Positions 1 to 9,891 of a stretch of 40,116 bases of DNA are shown here, piece by piece. Each line of letters begins with the position of its first letter. Within the stretch, counting starts at the first letter, position 1. Under the pieces are notes generated by a model, which saw only the letters and a program-made list of their open reading frames with translations, did not search any database and was not told the DNA's origin. The stretch comes from Caryophanales bacterium (GTDB lineage: Bacteria > Bacillota_I > Bacilli_A > RF39 > UBA660), in NCBI GenBank assembly GCA_016288635.1, contig JAEEKZ010000050.1, positions 1 through 40,116 of the forward strand. The letters are read 5' to 3'. Made by a program: the position numbers and the translations under genes.

Positions 1-1639
1 AATATAATTTGTTATTATTCATATTTAATTCTTTAATACATGAATAATACTTTATTTTCTTTTTATCTAATACTTTAATTAATTCTTTTTCAAGGTTATT
101 GTATGATCCACAATTGAATATTACTTTCTCAACTTTAAAATTATCTATAAGATTTATTGCATCTCCCATATGGTCGTAATCTCCATGAGTAATAATTAAA
201 ACATCTATTCTTGCTATTCCCATACTATGTAAATAAGTAATAGTTTTTTCATAAATGTTTTTATTATATATTCCCCCACAATCGATTAATATGACTTTTG
301 ATTTATGAGGATATATTAATATGTTTTCATCTCCTTGTCCAACATCTGCTGCAATATAGTAAAATGAATTATCTAGATATGGAAGTAAAATGTTTATTAG
401 TAGAATAATAATATTTATGATAATGAATTTATAATTTCGTTTAGAAAAGAGAATTAAAAAAATGTAATATAAAGCAACTATAAAAATTGGCATTTTGGGG
501 ATTATTATGTTTAAGGAAACGTTAATTAATAAATTATTTAGAAAAAGAAATATATTTGCAAATATTATTGTAATGCGACTTAATGGTAAAAATATATATG
601 ATAATAAACAAGCTGGATATAGTATAAAAGTTACATATGGTACCATTACAATGTTTTTAAGTATGCTTAGAATATCAAGTTGATAATTTAAATTGATATT
701 TATAGGAAGACTATATAATAAAGCAATTAGACTTATGATAGTTATTTTTCTTAAATAGTTACCCCTAATGTACTTACGAGAGGCGTTTATTCCAAATGAA
801 ATAATAAATGAATATTTAAATGCCAGTGAATAAATGTTCCACGGGTTTATTAGCAATATAAAAAATAGAATAATTATTAATATTTGAATACTGTTTAGTT
901 TTAAATAACATTTATCATTTATGTAATGAAAAATATAACTTAATACTGCTCTAATTACGGATATACTGAATCCCGTTAAAAACGCATAGAAGAATAGAAT
1001 AAAGCTTATTATAAAAAAACGAGGAGTTTCCCTTAGAAAAAAGAATAATCCTCTTAGAAGTAATACCAATAAACTTATATGCATTCCCGATATAGCAATC
1101 AGGTGAACTATACCATTCTTTTTAAATAATTCATAATAATTTTCATCAAGATCATTTTTATTACCAAATATAAATAATTTTAAATAGCCACTCATTTTTT
1201 CATTATAATTGCATCTATTAAATAAATAATTTTTTATTTTATAAAAGAAACTTGCTTCTTTTATTACTTCTATGGTTTTTAAATTCATTGTGTAAAAAAT
1301 ATGATTATTATATAAGTATTTTTTGTTATTAAAGTTGTTAGGAATAGTATTATTAATAGGTTCTTTTAAACTTCCTGTTACTTTTACTATATCCCCATTC
1401 TCTATATCAATAGGATCATAAGAATATACCTTAATTTTCTCTTTCGATTTTAGAATAAAGCTTGTATATTCCTCTTTAATGATTATATTTGTTACTTTCC
1501 CTTCGAAAACTTCTTCAGATTCGTTATATATAGATTCATATTTTATTATCACAGTTTTTAGTACGCAATAAAGAACAATAAAAATAACTAGTAAGTAATA
1601 TAAAAGATTAGACTGTAATATGATCTTTAATCTTCTCAT
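1..1639 (-). CDS. comEC: ComEC/Rec2 DNA uptake channel protein, partial (C-terminus beyond window edge)
   Basis: Manual reverse-strand translation from ATG at 1637-1639 (MRRLKIILQSNLLYYLLVIF...), open to the window edge; contains HLIAISGMHI (ComEC competence motif) and DVGQGDENILI...THGDYDHMGD (metallo-beta-lactamase-like domain). Overlaps the 3' end of comEA. Not in the ORF track because it is truncated. Confidence 0.93.
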   Translation of the reverse strand, partial: MRRLKIILQSNLLYYLLVIFIVLYCVLKTVIIKYESIYNESEEVFEGKVTNIIIKEEYTSFILKSKEKIKVYSYDPIDIENGDIVKVTGSLKEPINNTIPNNFNNKKYLYNNHIFYTMNLKTIEVIKEASFFYKIKNYLFNRCNYNEKMSGYLKLFIFGNKNDLDENYYELFKKNGIVHLIAISGMHISLLVLLLRGLFFFLRETPRFFIISFILFFYAFLTGFSISVIRAVLSYIFHYINDKCYLKLNSIQILIIILFFILLINPWNIYSLAFKYSFIISFGINASRKYIRGNYLRKITIISLIALLYSLPININLNYQLDILSILKNIVMVPYVTFILYPACLLSYIFLPLSRITIIFANIFLFLNNLLINVSLNIIIPKMPIFIVALYYIFLILFSKRNYKFIIINIIILLINILLPYLDNSFYYIAADVGQGDENILIYPHKSKVILIDCGGIYNKNIYEKTITYLHSMGIARIDVLIITHGDYDHMGDAINLIDNFKVEKVIFNCGSYNNLEKELIKVLDKKKIKYYSCIKELNMNNNKLY

Positions 1640-2366
1640 ACATTGCCTCTCCTATTCCACTTACATTAGTAATATCATTAATTCTTTCAAACAAACCTTT
1701 TTGTTCTCTATATTCAATAATGCTATTAGCTTTAGATTCTCCCACTCCAGATAAGGTCATTAACTCCTCTTTGGATGCTGTATTGATATTTATTAAATCA
1801 TTATTTTTTTCTTCACAAAAGTCTTGCTCTATAATCAATCCTTCAACTTCTTCTTGTGGACTATCCACGGCAGCATCATTTTGAACTGTGGTATCTACTA
1901 TCATAGTGTCTGTCACCTGTTGCTCGATTATTTTGTCTTTATTGTCTTTTGAACAATATGTGTTTTTTAATGATTCGAGCGATTTTTTGAATTCAGTTTT
2001 TGTTGCTACATAAATAACCATTTCATTTTTTAATTCTTTGCTAAGGTTTATATTTAATGTGTATGCTGTACTTTTAAATCCTCCCGCAGCTTTTATGGCA
2101 TCGGTTACTAGTTTACCAAGTTCTAAGGAATAAACCCCTGGTTTTTTTACTGCTCCTTTTACATCTATATTTATTAGTTTAATTTCTTCTTCAGTTTCAT
2201 CCTGCTTTGTATCAGGGGCATTAGCATATTCTGTTATCCCTGATATTTCTTTCTCAACATAATTATTATTTGAATATAAATGAATTATTAGTATTAGTTG
2301 AGTACCTATAATTAGAAATAAAAACAAACATATAATATGCATCCTATATTTTTTTAGAAAGCTCAT
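1608..2366 (-). CDS. comEA: ComEA-like competence protein (TM anchor, SLBB domain, C-terminal helix-hairpin-helix)
   Basis: VDVKGAVKKPGVYSLELGKLVTDAIKAAGG (SLBB) and ININTASKEELMTLSGVGESKANSIIEYREQKG (HhH); upstream of comEC. Confidence 0.93.
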   Translation of the reverse strand: MSFLKKYRMHIICLFLFLIIGTQLILIIHLYSNNNYVEKEISGITEYANAPDTKQDETEEEIKLINIDVKGAVKKPGVYSLELGKLVTDAIKAAGGFKSTAYTLNINLSKELKNEMVIYVATKTEFKKSLESLKNTYCSKDNKDKIIEQQVTDTMIVDTTVQNDAAVDSPQEEVEGLIIEQDFCEEKNNDLININTASKEELMTLSGVGESKANSIIEYREQKGLFERINDITNVSGIGEAMYEKIKDHITV

Positions 2367-2439
2367 CTATTCACCTCCTTTCAAAAATATATATACAAAT
2401 GTCTTTTATTATTTCCTTGCAAAAAGAAGGCATAAAAAA

Positions 2440-2466
2440 AATAATAATTACTTTTGAATTATTATT
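2440..2466 (-). terminator. Rho-independent terminator after the L,D-transpeptidase gene
   Basis: Perfect 10-bp stem AATAATAATT-N7-AATTATTATT followed by a T run on the minus strand. Confidence 0.6.
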
Positions 2467-3548
2467 CTTACTTTATTATCTATTACACCATCGTGATTAG
2501 AATCCATATAATCATAGAATCTTGCACCTGTTGCTGTTGGTATACGCGTACAACCATGTGATTGAGGTTTACCAAAATCGGATTCTGGTTGGTTATAAGT
2601 ATGTGCGAAGTAGTTTCCATCATAGTGGAACGCATAGTCTACTGTTACACCAGCTTTGGTAAAAGTACGATCCCTTTCAGCTGTATCTATATACCACATT
2701 CCTTCAGGAGTCTCATATCCCCTTTTTCCTGTCGAAGCTTTTGAATTTATTAACATTTGTGTATTACAGTAAAAATTAAATCTTTGATCGCTTTTATCAA
2801 CAACAACAAATCTTCCCTTTAATTTTTCAATATCTCTTTTAGCAACATATCCAACGCTACCGTCATAAGATATTAAATAGTAATCATTCTCTTGTCTTAA
2901 TATATTAACAACATGTGGATAAGAAATGGCAACAGTTCTTCCTGTGCTAGTTGTAAACGATGTGTCGCGTTTTACAGCACCCATGCAGAATATTTCGATG
3001 TTCTCAGCATCAGGATAATATGATTGAACTGCACTTCTTAATGATCTTGTAAATTCTTTACTTATATATACGAATTGTCCATCATATCTAACTAAATACC
3101 ATTGGTCATCTACTTGAGCAATAGTTTCTATTTCATAACCTGAAGGTAAAGTACCAAGTTTTGTTTCATTGCTTTTAACAGGTTGACTTCTATAATTTAA
3201 TACGTCTGTAGTAACAACTACATCCTTATCTTCAACATAACAGTGTTCAGGAAGAACATTTCCGTATGTTTGAGTAAGAAATTCGTGAGAAACGTATCCT
3301 AGTTGACCATTACAAGATATGAAGTCCCAATCACCATCATTAAAGATAACTCTAACGGAATCACCTCTATTGAATCTACCAATCGCTTGATAATCAGTTC
3401 CTGGTCCTAATCTAAAATTAACTTTACTAGCTGTAATTGATGCATCTGCATCAACATTTGTTATTTCTGCTAAAGCAGCACCACTATTAATACACATTAC
3501 TGCACCTAATAAAAATGATGCTATTCTTTTATTAATTTTACCACACAT
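2448..3548 (-). CDS. Secreted L,D-transpeptidase (YkuD) with N-terminal SH3b domains
   Basis: SHGCTRIPTATGARFYDYM catalytic motif; SH3-like repeats (ITASKVNFRLGPGTDYQAIGRFNRGD); signal peptide. Start set at the internal ATG 3546-3548 with a GGGGG RBS rather than the ORF-track start 3605. Confidence 0.88.
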   Translation of the reverse strand: MCGKINKRIASFLLGAVMCINSGAALAEITNVDADASITASKVNFRLGPGTDYQAIGRFNRGDSVRVIFNDGDWDFISCNGQLGYVSHEFLTQTYGNVLPEHCYVEDKDVVVTTDVLNYRSQPVKSNETKLGTLPSGYEIETIAQVDDQWYLVRYDGQFVYISKEFTRSLRSAVQSYYPDAENIEIFCMGAVKRDTSFTTSTGRTVAISYPHVVNILRQENDYYLISYDGSVGYVAKRDIEKLKGRFVVVDKSDQRFNFYCNTQMLINSKASTGKRGYETPEGMWYIDTAERDRTFTKAGVTVDYAFHYDGNYFAHTYNQPESDFGKPQSHGCTRIPTATGARFYDYMDSNHDGVIDNKVRIIIQK

Positions 3549-3599
3549 ATCCAATTCCCCCTTTGAATATACGTACATTCTAGCACATTTAATAAAAAA

Positions 3600-3625
3600 A
3601 GTCAAATATTTGTTTGTATTTGACT
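3600..3625 (-). terminator. Rho-independent terminator after the AAA+ gene
   Basis: AGTCAAATA-N8-TATTTGACT hairpin followed by T run on minus strand. Confidence 0.65.
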
Positions 3626-3626
3626 C

Positions 3627-5228
3627 TTAATAATCGATATCATTCTTGGTAATTGTCTTTAAAATAGACTTTTTCTTGGCATTTTTAGTATTTGTAGCAT
3701 GCTTGATAACAGTCTTTTCATATACATTTCTAGCAAATCTTGCATTACCGAAATTCTTGGTATCTTTATATTGATCTACTAGCTTTTCGAATTCTTTTAA
3801 TGCATCATCATTGCATTCAAATCCTGCCTTTTTTACCATTCCAAGGAATATTTGACTTAATTCTTCTTTAGTATAATCATCAAACTCTAATGTATATCCT
3901 ATTCTAGATACTATTCCAGAGTTTGAATCTAGGAAGTCTTGCATTTCTTTAGTATATCCAGCAAAAATTACTACTAAATCGTCACGATAATCTTCCATCG
4001 CCTTAATTAGCGTTGCTATTGCTTCTGCATTATATTGGTTATCGCCTTTTTTATCTTGTAATGCATATGCTTCATCAATGAATAATACTCCACCCATTGC
4101 TCTATCTACAACACTCATTGTTTTTGGGGCTGTTTGTCCAACATATTCAGCAACTAAATCTTTTGAACTAACTTCAATTAATTTATTTTGCCTAATATAT
4201 TTTAAATCATATAGAATTCCGCATATCATTCTAGCTACTGTAGTTTTACCTGTTCCGGGATTTCCTAAGAATACCATATGTAAATTTATATTTCCTAGTT
4301 TTAATTCATCCTTTGTTTTATTTTTTAATGAAATTAAATCCACAAGGTCTTTTAATGATTTCTTAACTTTTTCTAATCCAACTAATTCATTTAAATCCTT
4401 AAATATTTCATCAATTGGTTTTAATTTTTCTAATTCAGGAACGTCTTTATTAAATGAAATATGATTAATTAAGATGTTTATATAATCAAGTGGATCTTTT
4501 GTAGATTTTGGATAAGTTTCTGTTATGTAATCCAATAATTTAACTTTAAATTCATCTTCTAAATTAAGATTATTAGTTGAATCTAATACTCTTTGATAAA
4601 CGTCGTTTAATTCTGGTTTTTCATACTTTAATTCAAATAAGAATCTATTGTTTAATTCATCATCTAATTGGAAGAATAATTTTAATCTATCTTCTTTATC
4701 AGCGACAATTGTAATTCTTTTTTCTAAACCTTCCATCATGTAATATACAAATTTCTTTTTGAAGTTATCATCATGCATATTGATGCCGTCTAAATCATTA
4801 AATACAATAATTCCATCTTCTTTATATAGTTTTATTAGTTTATCTATTTCATCTATTTTAATTAATGAATTAACACTTACTGTACTATTATCTATATAAT
4901 GATAATTTTTTACTGCTTTACTTAATAATTCCGCAACATCTTTAGAAATATATTCGTTATTAACTTTAATATTGAAGTTGATATAATTATCTACTTCTTT
5001 TGCATGGTATGACTCCATATACTTGATTATTTTCTTTAATAAAGTTTTTGAAGCCTCATCTAAGTATAGTTTGTCTACTTCGTCATTATAGTCCATTTTT
5101 TCTTCAGGAACTGTTTCTGTAGCTATAGTTGTTACCTCACCTTTTTCCTGTTTGTTTAGAAAATCATTTATATCTAAGGTTGCTTCAAAAAAATCCTTAT
5201 ATACATCATTTAAATCATATCTTTGCAT
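3627..5228 (-). CDS. CbbX/SpoVK-type AAA+ ATPase with degenerate N-terminal AAA-like copy
   Basis: Walker A GNPGTGKT, Walker B GVLFIDEAYAL, 'VSRIGYTLEFDDYTKEEL' lid typical of the SpoVK/CbbX clade. Confidence 0.88.
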   Translation of the reverse strand: MQRYDLNDVYKDFFEATLDINDFLNKQEKGEVTTIATETVPEEKMDYNDEVDKLYLDEASKTLLKKIIKYMESYHAKEVDNYINFNIKVNNEYISKDVAELLSKAVKNYHYIDNSTVSVNSLIKIDEIDKLIKLYKEDGIIVFNDLDGINMHDDNFKKKFVYYMMEGLEKRITIVADKEDRLKLFFQLDDELNNRFLFELKYEKPELNDVYQRVLDSTNNLNLEDEFKVKLLDYITETYPKSTKDPLDYINILINHISFNKDVPELEKLKPIDEIFKDLNELVGLEKVKKSLKDLVDLISLKNKTKDELKLGNINLHMVFLGNPGTGKTTVARMICGILYDLKYIRQNKLIEVSSKDLVAEYVGQTAPKTMSVVDRAMGGVLFIDEAYALQDKKGDNQYNAEAIATLIKAMEDYRDDLVVIFAGYTKEMQDFLDSNSGIVSRIGYTLEFDDYTKEELSQIFLGMVKKAGFECNDDALKEFEKLVDQYKDTKNFGNARFARNVYEKTVIKHATNTKNAKKKSILKTITKNDIDY

Positions 5229-5253
5229 AATAAGCCTCCCTTAATTCAAAAAT

Positions 5254-5272
5254 AAAGCATATTTTATGCTTT
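5254..5272 (-). terminator. Intercistronic hairpin between telA-like and AAA+ genes (weak terminator or attenuator)
   Basis: AAAGCATA-TTT-TATGCTTT inverted repeat followed by ATTTTT on minus strand, in the 42-nt gap. Confidence 0.4.
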
Positions 5273-6419
5273 ACTTTTCAACTTTTAGTTCTAACATTTT
5301 ATCTTTTAGTTCTTTTTCAATTGCAACTAATTCTTTTTCAGCTTCAACACGTTTAGCTCTTCCTTCTTCATGAATCTTAATTACAGATTCTAAAGTATCA
5401 ACGATATCTTTATTTGTCTTTCTAAGAGTTTCAATATCGATAATAGCTTTTTCAGATTCCTGAGCAATATTGATTGATCCTTGTTTTAATGTTTCACTAT
5501 TCTTCTTTAGCATATCATTTGTTAATTTAGATACTGCTTGTTGATTCTTTAATGCTCTTTGAGTATTAGTAATACCTAAAGCAAGTACCATTTGGTTTTT
5601 CCAAAGAGGAATTGTATTTGTAATTGAACTTTGAATCTTTTCAACTAATTCTGCATCAGCATTTTGTAACAATCTAATTTGTGGTGCCATTTGAATAGAT
5701 ATAATTCTTGTAGTTTTTAAATCATATATCTTCTTTTCAAATCTATTAATTTGTGCTTCTAAGTCATTTACTTTTTGAACATCAATTTGTTCTCCTGATT
5801 CTTTAGCTTTCTTTGTTAATTCTGGTAAAGTAACTTCCTTTAATTCTTTTAATTTTCTTTCACCAGCGATAATGTATAAAGAAACTTCTTTAAAATATTC
5901 TAAGTTCTTTTCATACATTGTATCAAACATATTAACATCTGTTAAAAGTTGGATTTTATTCTTTTCTAATCCACCCTCAATAGTGTCAATGTTCTTTTCA
6001 ACTTTACCATAGCTAGCTAAAATTTTATTGAATTCTTTCTTAGCACTATAGAATAATTTTGAAATACCTGTTTTTGGTGGTGTTGCAACACTATCAAATG
6101 TTTTGATTTCCGCAACTAATTCTGCTAATAAATCACCAGCATCACCAGTTTGTTTTGTTTTAACATTCTCTAATACTGTATCAGAGAATCTACTGATTTT
6201 GTCTTGAGCAGCTGCACCAAATTGTAATATTTGTGTTGAATCATAAATATCAATTTTCGAATTAAATTCATCTACTGCTTTCTTTTCAGCTTCTGTTAAT
6301 TCATCATAATTCAATGATTTTTCAATTTTTGCATCAGTTACTTCCTTACTTGTTGTTAATTCCGTAACAATGCTTTCATCCATTTTCTTATCTTCTACTT
6401 TGATTTCTAAATTTGCCAT
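5271..6419 (-). CDS. TelA/YaaN family 'toxic anion resistance' protein
   Basis: Predicted coiled-coil family with IPLWKNQMVLALG near the centre, characteristic of TelA; next-but-one to an XpaC-like gene as in B. subtilis xpaC-yaaN. Confidence 0.85.
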   Translation of the reverse strand: MANLEIKVEDKKMDESIVTELTTSKEVTDAKIEKSLNYDELTEAEKKAVDEFNSKIDIYDSTQILQFGAAAQDKISRFSDTVLENVKTKQTGDAGDLLAELVAEIKTFDSVATPPKTGISKLFYSAKKEFNKILASYGKVEKNIDTIEGGLEKNKIQLLTDVNMFDTMYEKNLEYFKEVSLYIIAGERKLKELKEVTLPELTKKAKESGEQIDVQKVNDLEAQINRFEKKIYDLKTTRIISIQMAPQIRLLQNADAELVEKIQSSITNTIPLWKNQMVLALGITNTQRALKNQQAVSKLTNDMLKKNSETLKQGSINIAQESEKAIIDIETLRKTNKDIVDTLESVIKIHEEGRAKRVEAEKELVAIEKELKDKMLELKVEK

Positions 6420-6437
6420 TTTTCCTTCTTCCTTTCT

Positions 6438-7643
6438 CTATTTAAGATAATCAATTAGTTGATTATAATAATCCATCTTTAAACTTGTTACTGTGCTTGT
6501 AATCTTTTGTGGAATTGCAATTCCAAATGATGATACATCGTATTTTCCACCAGTAACGCCAGTTCTAAATCCATATTTTTCCCATGCTATTTGTTGAATT
6601 TCACTATCATTAAATGCATCATATAGTTTTTTACCATTTTCAGTAAACGCTGCATAACAGTGTGAATTCCAAATTGTAGGTTTTGGATACAATATTATTA
6701 TATCATCTTTTACTTGAGCAAACTTATCAGGTTGCTCATTTGCAAATTCTATTATACTTTTTTCATAATCAACAATCATAGGTTTTCCACCCATTCCTGT
6801 CATTAAATATGATTGGAATAAATCTGCAGGAGTATTATTCATATATCCTGATTTAATATAGAATTCTTTTAATTTTGGTAAGTTTTCTTTAATACTTGAA
6901 TCTGTTATTTGATTTTCTCCAAGGATTGAAAGTAATAATCCATAGTATGTTGCTCCTGGACTTGATGTTACAGGATCTGTGGAAGCTATATTAAGGTTAC
7001 CATATAAATCTGGTAGGCTTATATCTTGCCACTTCTTTCCGTCTAGAATATAATCAATTAATTTATTCATATCACTTATGTAATAAACACCATCAGCGTC
7101 TTGAGTAACTATTCCTTCTTTTTGTAATGAAGCAACTACTTCTTTCCAACTATAAATTACAATTGGTGTATTAAGAGTTAATCCTCCATCTAATACTGAG
7201 AATCTTTCAGCTTCCCCTGCTGCTGTATCTGGTCTTAATTTGTAATAGTCATAGAATCTTTGGTCTGATGTAAATAATGCATCATATTGAGTTACTTCTT
7301 CACTATGTAATGAATATGTTTTACCATTTTCAATATTTTTAATTATATCTGGTTTACCATATTTAGCATATTCTCTATATAATGGCCAAAGTACTGTTTT
7401 ACCATTACTCCAGTTATCAAATACCGGATTAAGTTTATACTTATCTCTTAATATTTGAATTACTCTTTCATCAGCAAGGAAGTCTTCTTTTCCTCCACCC
7501 GTTGCAACATATACTGTAGTTAATTTAGATAAATCTACATTGTTTGGATTAGCAGGATTGTGATCTAGGAAATATTTTATTCCAACGATTGCTGCTAGTA
7601 AAACTACAAATATGCCTATTCCTATAATTCGTTTTTTGTCCAT
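6438..7643 (-). CDS. Membrane-anchored extracellular substrate-binding-like protein
   Basis: N-terminal TM (IIGIGIFVVLLAAIVGIKYFL) then type-2 periplasmic-binding-like sequence; no lipobox Cys. Confidence 0.65.
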   Translation of the reverse strand: MDKKRIIGIGIFVVLLAAIVGIKYFLDHNPANPNNVDLSKLTTVYVATGGGKEDFLADERVIQILRDKYKLNPVFDNWSNGKTVLWPLYREYAKYGKPDIIKNIENGKTYSLHSEEVTQYDALFTSDQRFYDYYKLRPDTAAGEAERFSVLDGGLTLNTPIVIYSWKEVVASLQKEGIVTQDADGVYYISDMNKLIDYILDGKKWQDISLPDLYGNLNIASTDPVTSSPGATYYGLLLSILGENQITDSSIKENLPKLKEFYIKSGYMNNTPADLFQSYLMTGMGGKPMIVDYEKSIIEFANEQPDKFAQVKDDIIILYPKPTIWNSHCYAAFTENGKKLYDAFNDSEIQQIAWEKYGFRTGVTGGKYDVSSFGIAIPQKITSTVTSLKMDYYNQLIDYLK

Positions 7644-7644
7644 A

Positions 7645-8259
7645 TTACTTACTCTCCTTTTCTTCAGTATTATTTACTTTAATGCCATCTGATTGCATCA
7701 TAGCATCAAATACTTTTAAATCTATACCGGTTTCTAGTATTTCTGATTCATATACATTGTTTAACATCTTTTTATATGCTTCATCTAGATTTTTAATCAT
7801 TTTATCCGTAGATTCCATAAATTTTTTTGAATCACTAGAAGTTAAATTTAAATCTTCAATAACATCATATCTATCAATTATACTTACTGTTGTTGGTAGA
7901 TAATATTCAAAGAAGTTTTTAACTTTTTTATGTTTCTTAGGGTCAGCTTCAATGGCACTAATTATTTTATAAATAGTATCATTTATGCTAATTATATATC
8001 TTTTTACTTCCGGAGTATCTATCTTTTTCGTCATATCCAGAATATGTTTATTTTGCTTTTTTGCATTCTCAACTTGTTCATATAAACTATAACTAAATTT
8101 TCTTAATTTGCTATCATTCTTTCCAAATACCAACTGGCCTGCGACAAAGGCACCACCACCAATTAATAATGATGGAAGAATGGGAACAGATAGTGCCAAG
8201 TAAGGAACTGCAAAGAAAACTCCACCTGCCGCTGCCGACAGAATATTCTTACTATCCAT
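7645..8259 (-). CDS. XpaC-like (5-bromo-4-chloroindolyl phosphate hydrolysis family) membrane protein
   Basis: N-terminal TM pair and 'VKNFFEYYLPTTVSIIDRYDVIEDL' resembling the XpaC family; adjacent to telA. Confidence 0.75.
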   Translation of the reverse strand: MDSKNILSAAAGGVFFAVPYLALSVPILPSLLIGGGAFVAGQLVFGKNDSKLRKFSYSLYEQVENAKKQNKHILDMTKKIDTPEVKRYIISINDTIYKIISAIEADPKKHKKVKNFFEYYLPTTVSIIDRYDVIEDLNLTSSDSKKFMESTDKMIKNLDEAYKKMLNNVYESEILETGIDLKVFDAMMQSDGIKVNNTEEKESK

Positions 8260-8270
8260 ACTATATCCTC

Positions 8271-9872
8271 CTAGTTATAATTTCTAACTTCTTTAAATGC
8301 TGCTAATAAATTTTCTTTTCCATCAAATATTTTAGCATTGGTTAAATTTGCAATTTCTTGAAGTTGTCTTTCATCAGCAGTACCAAATGTAATGCTATAA
8401 ACTGGAATTCTTAAATTATTTCTACGATAATAATATGATAAATTTTGATATGTTCCAACATTGGCTGCACCATCAGTCATTGCAATAACAACTTTGTTAT
8501 AATCGTCACTTTCATTTTTTAATAATTCAAGTGCGTTTTGTATTGCATCATATAAAGCTGTTGATCCTCCAACTGAATTAGTCTTTATTTTGTTAATTAA
8601 TTCACTTGTATTATTTCCATAGTATGGTCCCCAAGTCTTATTAGCTCTCGTTTCAAATGGTATTACCGTTATTTTATCTTTTCTTGAGAACTGTAAGTTA
8701 TCTGATGCAGATTTTTCACTATCTAACAAATAATCCATAGAATTAATTAGACTTTCTATTCCTTCGCCATACATACTTCCTGAGTAATCTAGGCAAAATA
8801 CAATATCAATCGGTTTTCTAAATTCATCTAAGTAAAGGGTGATAGCCTTATTTATTACCTTTTTAGATGGATATTTAACCGCTGTTAAATATCTTGTGGT
8901 ATCTATACCATCATCTGGATTAAATATGCTCTTATCAGCATTTTTATTAATACCACCATACCAAGTTCTTCTACCAGTTTTTAATAATTCCCTTTGTCCT
9001 TCTTCACCTAATAAATATTTCTTTAAAGCGAAGTATTGGTCTTTTTTATCAGTATCGCCTTTGATATATGCGAATGTTGAATCATTAATTGGAACCCCGT
9101 CAACTGGGTAAATTGTATATAACTTATCATCTCCATTTAACTGTTTGTTAATATTAATAATTGATGATTCACTGGTGATGATTGCTTCAAAGTTCTTGTC
9201 GTTTTTGAACATTTCTTCAAGGTATGTTTCACTACCTGATACTCTTTCTACCCCAGAGAATAAACTTACTAGATTTTCTGCTAGTCTATCATCATCTAGC
9301 ATTTCTGTAGTTAACACCTCTGGAGATCCAGCAAGTGTATTTAGGAATCCTAGATATGCTGTTGCTCCTGTGTTAGTTGATAATACATTTGGCATAACAT
9401 ACTTTATTTGTTTGTTTTTAATAAGTTCTAGTATATCAGCGTTAGTAACTTTTCTATCAATTAAGCCAAGTTCTTTTGCTTTACTCTTTCTAATACCCAT
9501 GACTACTGGGGAAATACTTATTGAAGATGACTCAGAATAAATTGAGGTATTATCTAGCATATATAACCATAATGAGTTAGATATCCATGCTCCATTATAT
9601 TTACCTGAATTGGTATTTAATTCTTCAACAATGTCCAAATCACCCATATGGGTTATTTCCAAATCAATTTTATTCTTTTTAGCATAGGCTTTAAATGATT
9701 CATCTACAAATCTATTTTCATCTGAAGATAACAGATGAAAGGCATTATCATTTCTTCTGGGTTTATTTTCTATTGAATTGTTATTGTCTTCACCACCAAA
9801 GAAGACAAAATAGCCTATTACAAATAAAACTATCGCTAAAAGAATATTTCCTGAATCTTTATTTTTTTTCAT
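8271..9872 (-). CDS. Substrate-binding domain + von Willebrand factor A domain fusion, membrane-anchored
   Basis: C-terminal VWA with MIDAS (DYSGSMYG ... GGSTALYDAI ... VIAMTDGAAN); N-terminal TM and SBP-like region. Start chosen at ATG 9870-9872 (MKKNKDSGN). Confidence 0.82.
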   Translation of the reverse strand: MKKNKDSGNILLAIVLFVIGYFVFFGGEDNNNSIENKPRRNDNAFHLLSSDENRFVDESFKAYAKKNKIDLEITHMGDLDIVEELNTNSGKYNGAWISNSLWLYMLDNTSIYSESSSISISPVVMGIRKSKAKELGLIDRKVTNADILELIKNKQIKYVMPNVLSTNTGATAYLGFLNTLAGSPEVLTTEMLDDDRLAENLVSLFSGVERVSGSETYLEEMFKNDKNFEAIITSESSIININKQLNGDDKLYTIYPVDGVPINDSTFAYIKGDTDKKDQYFALKKYLLGEEGQRELLKTGRRTWYGGINKNADKSIFNPDDGIDTTRYLTAVKYPSKKVINKAITLYLDEFRKPIDIVFCLDYSGSMYGEGIESLINSMDYLLDSEKSASDNLQFSRKDKITVIPFETRANKTWGPYYGNNTSELINKIKTNSVGGSTALYDAIQNALELLKNESDDYNKVVIAMTDGAANVGTYQNLSYYYRRNNLRIPVYSITFGTADERQLQEIANLTNAKIFDGKENLLAAFKEVRNYN

Positions 9873-9891
9873 AATACACGCCCTTTTCCTT

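Noticed and set aside
495-683. Plus-strand 62-aa ORF
   Set aside because: Lies antisense inside the comEC coding region, which is supported by ComEC motifs; chance ORF.
4078-4464. Plus-strand 128-aa ORF inside the AAA+ gene, and similar plus-strand ORFs within the ABC, nrdD, prkC, rlmN and permease genes
   Set aside because: Antisense to genes with strong family motifs; no RBS or independent support.
6438-9872. Conventional ABC import system
   Set aside because: Two SBP-like proteins are present but no permease or ABC ATPase in the operon, and neither SBP has a lipobox.
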